A stretch of 5,855 nucleotides of DNA from Pontimonas sp. (GTDB lineage Bacteria; Actinomycetota; Actinomycetes; Actinomycetales; Microbacteriaceae): NCBI GenBank assembly GCA_017852615.1, contig JAFMKX010000058.1, positions 1 to 5,855 of the forward strand, given 5' to 3'. The notes beneath the pieces were generated by a model. The model was given only the letters and a program-made list of their open reading frames with translations. It was not told where the DNA came from and did no database searches. How positions within the stretch are numbered: the stretch's first letter is position 1; each line of letters starts with the position of its first letter. The position numbers were made by a program, and so were the translations under genes. Shown one piece after another: positions 1 to 3,307 of the stretch.

Positions 1-595
1 AGGCAGTCACAAACGATTGAAAGCTTGCGTTCCCGGGGGCAACACCGACCTTGCCCGACCAAGTGGGCCCGACAATGTCATCGGCCGTCCTCGGCAGTTC
101 CTCTTCGCTCACGCTCTCGCTGTCATACACCAGCACTCGAGCTCGCCCGGTAATACCTACCCACGTGTCATCGTGGGAGGTGAAGGCACCCTCTACTCGT
201 TGGGTAATAGTCTCGGGAAGTGTGGCGAAAAGTCCCGCTTCGCTGAGCGCTCCCAGGGCCCCCGCATCCTGGGAAAGAAAGACCGCTGCGGGGCTTTGCG
301 CCCCTTCTTCGAGCAATTGCGCGGCCAATTCCGAGGTGCCCGCGTAGCGAATATCCACTTCGATGCCGCTTTGTTCGCTAAACATATCGATCAGCGGTTG
401 AACGAGGCTTTCTTCCCGACCGGAATACAAAATCACGTAGTTATCGGCTTCGTCTGCTGGCACCACGGCTGCTGTCTCTTCTGAGACAGCCTCCTCGCTC
501 ACCCCGGCAGGTTCTGTCGAGGAGACACATCCCGCGAGCACAGCAAGCGCGGTGATCCACACCACGGAGTGCTGGATGGGCACAGTAATAGACAT
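1..595 (-). CDS. Iron(III) ABC transporter substrate-binding lipoprotein (FbpA/AfuA/FutA-like), C-terminus off the left edge
   Basis: The minus strand is open from ATG 595-593 to the window edge and gives 198 complete codons. The N-terminus has a hydrophobic segment (about residues 10-22) ending in the lipobox L20-A21-G22-C23, so Cys23 should be lipidated and the protein anchored outside the membrane. An acidic Ser/Ala/Glu linker follows (about 24-51). The mature fold then begins with VILYSGREESLV (54-65) and continues with a SPAAVFLSQDAGALGAL stretch (101-117), WVGITGRARVLVY (145-157) and WSGKVGVAPGNASFQ (179-193). These are hallmarks of the periplasmic ferric-iron-binding family. The ligand tyrosines of this family lie in the missing C-terminal half, so metal binding cannot be checked directly. 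The start is well fixed: AGGAGA lies just upstream and an in-frame TAG sits four codons before the ATG. An iron box upstream supports an iron role. Oddly, the signal peptide n-region has no Lys or Arg. Confidence 0.9.
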   Translation of the reverse strand, partial: MSITVPIQHSVVWITALAVLAGCVSSTEPAGVSEEAVSEETAAVVPADEADNYVILYSGREESLVQPLIDMFSEQSGIEVDIRYAGTSELAAQLLEEGAQSPAAVFLSQDAGALGALSEAGLFATLPETITQRVEGAFTSHDDTWVGITGRARVLVYDSESVSEEELPRTADDIVGPTWSGKVGVAPGNASFQSFVTA

Positions 596-600
596 GGATT

Positions 601-606
601 TCTCCT
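601..606 (-). promoter_or_regulatory. Ribosome binding site of the iron-binding lipoprotein gene
   Basis: AGGAGA reads on the minus strand at 606-601, five bases before ATG 595. It is a strong Shine-Dalgarno match. Together with the in-frame TAG four codons upstream, it fixes this start even though the signal peptide lacks basic residues. Confidence 0.75.
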
Positions 607-639
607 ACGAGACGACACGTGGATGCTCATTCATCCCAC

Positions 640-670
640 GCTATAGACCTACAAAGTTAGGTTAGCCTAA
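640..670 (-). promoter_or_regulatory. Candidate promoter for the iron-binding lipoprotein gene
   Basis: On the minus strand TTAGGC (670-665) and TCTATA (647-642) are separated by 17 bases and could be the -35 and -10 elements, placing a transcript start near 635 and a leader of about 40 nt. Both hexamers are weak matches, and the -10 could equally be TATAGC (645-640). The proposed -35 lies inside the iron box, so a bound DtxR/IdeR repressor would block polymerase. The position is inferred from this overlap. Confidence 0.35.
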
Positions 671-675
671 GCTAA
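657..675. promoter_or_regulatory. Iron box: DtxR/IdeR-type operator
   Basis: The plus strand reads TTAGGTTAGCCTAAGCTAA. The established DtxR/IdeR consensus is TTAGGTTAGSCTAACCTAA, so 18 of 19 positions match; the single difference is G instead of C at position 671. The site lies 61 bp upstream of the start codon of an iron-uptake-type lipoprotein and only 24-25 bp after the stop codon of rocD. DtxR/IdeR repressors bind such sites as double dimers when loaded with Fe(II), so the downstream lipoprotein gene should be repressed in iron-replete cells. The regulator gene is not in this window. Confidence 0.9.
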
Positions 676-700
676 TTTTTCTGGCAAGGAAAACCTGAGA

Positions 701-1924
701 TTACTGGGCGCGCATCTGCGCTAGTACTGCTTCGAGTTGATCGATGCCCCAATCCAAATCCTTCTTGGACACCACCAACGGCGGCGCTAGACGAATGGTG
801 GAACCGTGCGTGTCTTTAGCAAGCACACCTCGTGCCATCAACGCCTCGCAGACTTCACGACCCGTGGCCAAGCTGGGATCGATATCGATACCCGCCCATA
901 AGCCAGCGCCACGAACTTCGAGGACACCCTTACCGACTAAGGATTGAAGACGCTTCAGGAGGTGTTTGCCCAAACGTTGTGAACGCTTCTGGATGTCACC
1001 TTTTGCCAGCATGCGCACGACCGCGAGACCGACAGCTGCCGCCAGTGGGTTCCCACCAAAGGTGGAACCGTGTTGGCCAGGCTTCAAGACCCCCATCACG
1101 TCTGCAGTTCCCACCACAGCACTGACCGGGACAATCCCGCCGCCCAAAGCCTTACCCAGGATGTACATATCCGGAGTGACCTTTTCGTTCTGGCACTGCA
1201 CCGTGGCCCCGGTTCGACCTAACCCGGATTGAATTTCATCGGCGATGAACAACACATTGTGAGCTTTGGTGATTGTGCGCACAGCCTTCAGGTATCCCTT
1301 GGGCGGAGTCACAATTCCCGCTTCACCCTGAATGGGCTCCAGCAACACGGCCACCACGGAGTCATCCATGGCTTTTTCCAACGCTTCGGCATCGCCATAA
1401 GGAACTTTGACGAAGCCGGGGGTGAAAGGTCCGAAATCTTTGCGCGAACTCTCGTCGGAGGAAAAGCTGACGATAGAAATCGTGCGGCCGTGGAAATTGT
1501 TCTCCGCCACGATGATTTTCGCTTTCCCGGCGGGAACCCCTTTGACGCGATACCCCCACGCCCTCGCGACCTTGATGGCACTCTCGACAGCTTCCGCACC
1601 ACTATTCATGGGCAACACCATGTCCATGCCCAAGAGATCCGCCAGTTCTTTGGCAAAGGGGCCCAAGGCGTCGTGGTGGAAAGCCCTCGAAGTCAACGTC
1701 ACGCGATCCAGCTGACGCTTTGCAGCCTTAATCAGGGTCTTGTTTCCGTGACCAAAGTTCACAGCAGAGTAGGCAGCGAGACAATCCAAATACTTTTTGC
1801 CCTCAACATCAGTGATCCAGGCGCCTTTAGCCTTTGCGGCGACGACGGGCAAAGGGTTGTAGTTGCGCGTCAGCGCACCCTTTTCCATTTCCAGGGCACT
1901 TGCGGTGGTGATTTTAGGGCTCAT
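701..1924 (-). CDS. rocD: Ornithine--oxo-acid aminotransferase
   Basis: This PLP-dependent class III aminotransferase moves the delta-amino group of ornithine to 2-oxoglutarate, giving glutamate-5-semialdehyde (in equilibrium with P5C) and glutamate in the cytosol. From ATG 1924 it is 407 residues, the usual length for bacterial RocD. Visible motifs are NYNPLPVV with Tyr22 and NFHGRT with Arg147 (equivalent to the ornithine-binding Tyr55/Arg180 of the human enzyme, from memory), SAYSAVN-like AAYSAVNFGH (50-59), NSGAEAVES (107-115), EPIQGEAG (196-203), DEIQ with PLP-contacting Asp229, the Schiff-base Lys258 in ILGKALGGG, GSTFGGNPL (286-294) and IRLAPPL. All key residues are present and the gene is a single intact frame. 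It overlaps the upstream hydrolase gene by ATGA (1921-1924), which suggests translational coupling. A longer GTG start at 1948 (415 residues) has GGAGG nine bases upstream and cannot be excluded. No terminator is visible after the stop. Confidence 0.96.
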   Translation of the reverse strand: MSPKITTASALEMEKGALTRNYNPLPVVAAKAKGAWITDVEGKKYLDCLAAYSAVNFGHGNKTLIKAAKRQLDRVTLTSRAFHHDALGPFAKELADLLGMDMVLPMNSGAEAVESAIKVARAWGYRVKGVPAGKAKIIVAENNFHGRTISIVSFSSDESSRKDFGPFTPGFVKVPYGDAEALEKAMDDSVVAVLLEPIQGEAGIVTPPKGYLKAVRTITKAHNVLFIADEIQSGLGRTGATVQCQNEKVTPDMYILGKALGGGIVPVSAVVGTADVMGVLKPGQHGSTFGGNPLAAAVGLAVVRMLAKGDIQKRSQRLGKHLLKRLQSLVGKGVLEVRGAGLWAGIDIDPSLATGREVCEALMARGVLAKDTHGSTIRLAPPLVVSKKDLDWGIDQLEAVLAQMRAQ

Positions 1925-2766
1925 GAACGCAACTCTAATGTGCAGCACTTGACGCCACCTCCACCGAGCAACAGCTCGGAGAGGTCAACACCAATGGGGT
2001 TGTAGCCACGATCGGCTAGATCTCGGGCGAAGGTGCTCGCCCGTTCGGCGATGACGACATTGTGTCCGTCGCTAAAACTATTGAGCCCCAAAATCGATGC
2101 GTCCTCTTCAGTCGCGATGATGGCATCGGGATAGCGCTCGCGCAAAATCGCCAGCGAAGGCTCATCAAAAGCGCTGGGCAAATACGCGATGGTGGTGGGA
2201 TCGATCACCGCGAGGGCCGTGTCCAAGTGGTAGTAGCTGGGGTTGATCAACTGCAAGGACACCACCTCGCGTCCATAGATGGCAGCAATTTCCTGGTGAC
2301 TTCCAGTGTCACTGCGGAAACCTGAGGCAGCAAGAATGGTGTCGCCGACTAACAAAAAGTCGCCTTCGCCCTCGTTGGTCTCAACCGGTTCTCTCACATC
2401 AAAGCCGTGTTCGCGGAACCAGTCCATATAGGCAGGCCCTTCTGGCCCACGCTCGGGGTAGTGGAACTTGGCGCCATAGGCAATGCCATCCACCACAAAG
2501 CCACCATTAGCCGCATAGACCATGTCGGGAAGTCCCGGTAGACCCTCAATAAGCTGCACGTCAAAGCCCAGATTTTGGTAGGTCTCGTAGAGAACATCCC
2601 ACTGTTTTAGCGCAAGGCTTGTATCAGTGGGGTCTTCAGGGTGCATCCAGGGGTTGATGCGGTAACTCACCGTGAAGTACTCAGGGCGACACATCAAGAC
2701 ACTCGGCTTGGTGGCCTTGGACGAGGTGGGTGCCGCAGTGGTTTCAGGGGCTTCGGTGATTGTCAT
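1921..2766 (-). CDS. ddaH: DDAH/arginine dihydrolase (ArgZ-like) family guanidino hydrolase
   Basis: This 281-residue protein belongs to the guanidino-group-modifying (amidinotransferase/DDAH) superfamily and should be cytosolic. After a low-complexity Thr/Ala/Ser-rich tail (1-20) the fold starts with LMCRPEYF (24-31) and INPWM (37-41). Further motifs are DMVYAANGG (81-89), EGEGD (132-136), SGFRSDTG (148-155), YYHLDTAL (178-185, general-base His180) and the C-terminal GGGGVKCC, with nucleophile probably Cys274. The INPWM motif and Asn87, where DDAH and arginine deiminase carry an acidic residue, resemble cyanobacterial arginine dihydrolase ArgZ/AgrE (Asn71, Glu118, His168, Cys264 from memory). 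That enzyme converts arginine to ornithine, two ammonia and CO2. Mycobacterial relatives are, however, often annotated as dimethylargininase, and the symbol follows that custom. Coupling to rocD favours ornithine as product. An in-frame TGA five codons before ATG 2766 fixes the start; only a weak GAGAG (2780-2776) serves as ribosome site. Confidence 0.88.
   Translation of the reverse strand: MTITEAPETTAAPTSSKATKPSVLMCRPEYFTVSYRINPWMHPEDPTDTSLALKQWDVLYETYQNLGFDVQLIEGLPGLPDMVYAANGGFVVDGIAYGAKFHYPERGPEGPAYMDWFREHGFDVREPVETNEGEGDFLLVGDTILAASGFRSDTGSHQEIAAIYGREVVSLQLINPSYYHLDTALAVIDPTTIAYLPSAFDEPSLAILRERYPDAIIATEEDASILGLNSFSDGHNVVIAERASTFARDLADRGYNPIGVDLSELLLGGGGVKCCTLELRS
1958..1962 (-). promoter_or_regulatory. 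GGAGG inside the hydrolase gene, possible ribosome site for rocD
   Basis: GGAGG at 1962-1958 (minus strand) lies nine bases before an in-frame GTG at 1948 that would lengthen RocD by eight residues. It also encodes part of the conserved Gly-rich loop before the hydrolase's catalytic Cys, so its presence may be forced by the protein. The ATG at 1924 has only a weak AGAG eight bases upstream. Ribosomes recruited at GGAGG could start at GTG 1948, while the ATGA junction would allow reinitiation at 1924. Confidence 0.4.
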
Positions 2767-2768
2767 GG

Positions 2769-2831
2769 GTTTAGTCTCTCACGCACGTATCGAGTATTTT
2801 TATTGTTTAGACGCTAATTTCGCGCGTTTAG
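2769..2831 (+). repeat. Three direct copies of GTTTAG in the divergent control region
   Basis: Identical hexamers lie at 2769-2774, 2805-2810 and 2826-2831, with start-to-start spacings of 36 and 21 bases. The 21-base spacing equals about two helical turns, and the match between the last two copies continues beyond the hexamer in part (GTTTAG-C-C). They may be half-sites for the adjacent AsnC-family protein; that link is inferred from position. Confidence 0.4.
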
Positions 2832-2846
2832 GCCCCTCTTTTTGCA

Positions 2847-2852
2847 TATATT
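2847..2852 (+). promoter_or_regulatory. Candidate -10 element of the AsnC-family gene
   Basis: TATATT ends 17 bases before ATG 2870, so transcription would start about ten bases before the start codon. No Shine-Dalgarno sequence is visible in that short leader (GTGCGTAAACTACCGCT), which fits leaderless or near-leaderless initiation as is common in actinobacteria. No convincing -35 hexamer is seen. Confidence 0.45.
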
Positions 2853-2869
2853 GTGCGTAAACTACCGCT

Positions 2870-3307
2870 ATGGACGCAATCGATCAGCGAATTATTGGCG
2901 AGCTTCGTCATAACGCACGGGCAAACTACGGCGATATTGGTGGCATCGTGGGGCTCTCTGCCTCCGCCGTAAAACGCCGCGTGGACAAGATGGTGACCGA
3001 GGGAACAATACGAGGCTTCACCGTCGATGTGGACCCGACCGTCGAAGGTCTCGCTGTCGAGGCCTACGTGGAACTTTTTTGCCAAGGAACCGTGTCACCC
3101 AAGGAACTACAGCGAATTCTTCTCACCGTGCCCGAGGTTATCGATGCCGGCACGGTCAGTGGCGATGCCGACGCCATTATTCACATGCGGGCCAAAGACA
3201 TTGGTGCCCTGGAGGATGCGCTGGAGCGCGTCCGAATCGCGCCCAATGTCAACCACTCCAAGAGCTCCATTGTGCTCTCGCGACTTATTCATCGCCCCAG
3301 GGACTAA
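2870..3307 (+). CDS. Lrp/AsnC family transcriptional regulator
   Basis: This 145-residue DNA-binding protein has the family's typical length. Residues 1-50 form the N-terminal winged helix-turn-helix: DAIDQRIIGELRHNAR at the start, the recognition region LSASAVKRRVDKM (29-41) and the wing G-T-I-R-G-F (45-50). Residues about 60-140 form the RAM (ACT-like) effector and oligomerisation domain, including AYVELF (65-70), the ligand-loop-like GTVSGDADAIIHM (94-106) and a final beta-strand ending near SRLIHR. Such proteins act as dimers to octamers and respond to amino acids. Lying divergently to the hydrolase-rocD operon, it most likely controls that operon and itself, with arginine, ornithine or proline as candidate effectors (inference). 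Its TAA overlaps the putA stop codon from the opposite strand. The start lacks a ribosome site; ATG 2870 is chosen because it begins the conserved D-x-x-D-x-x-I helix directly. Confidence 0.93.
   Translation: MDAIDQRIIGELRHNARANYGDIGGIVGLSASAVKRRVDKMVTEGTIRGFTVDVDPTVEGLAVEAYVELFCQGTVSPKELQRILLTVPEVIDAGTVSGDADAIIHMRAKDIGALEDALERVRIAPNVNHSKSSIVLSRLIHRPRD

Larger units (their letters stand above)
2767..2869. promoter_or_regulatory. Divergent control region between the hydrolase-rocD operon and the AsnC-family gene
   Basis: This 103-bp gap separates two divergent start codons and must carry both promoters. It has AT-rich stretches at 2791-2820 and 2841-2852. It holds three same-orientation GTTTAG copies (2769-2774, 2805-2810, 2826-2831), a short dyad TTAG-ACG-CTAA (2807-2817), and ACGCAC (2781-2786) facing GTGCGT (2853-2858). 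Lrp/AsnC proteins commonly bind several phased sites next to their own gene and control the divergent operon, so this is the likely operator region. Which elements are bound cannot be told from sequence alone. Confidence 0.6.

Noticed and set aside
17..484. A 155-codon plus-strand open frame at the left edge
   Set aside because: It lies fully antisense to the iron-binding lipoprotein, whose motifs are continuous on the minus strand; no family resemblance was seen.
657..680. Palindrome followed by five T residues, resembling a terminator on the plus strand
   Set aside because: The palindrome is the iron box, with short stems, AT-rich pairs and a central mismatch, and no plus-strand gene ends upstream of it.
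701..1924. Possible split of rocD into two genes, as in M. tuberculosis rocD1/rocD2
   Set aside because: The frame is continuous, with all PLP and ornithine-binding motifs in one protein.
1229..2005. A 258-codon plus-strand open frame opposite rocD and the end of the hydrolase gene
   Set aside because: It is antisense to clearly conserved RocD coding sequence, has no recognisable domain, and its composition follows from the codon bias of the minus-strand gene.
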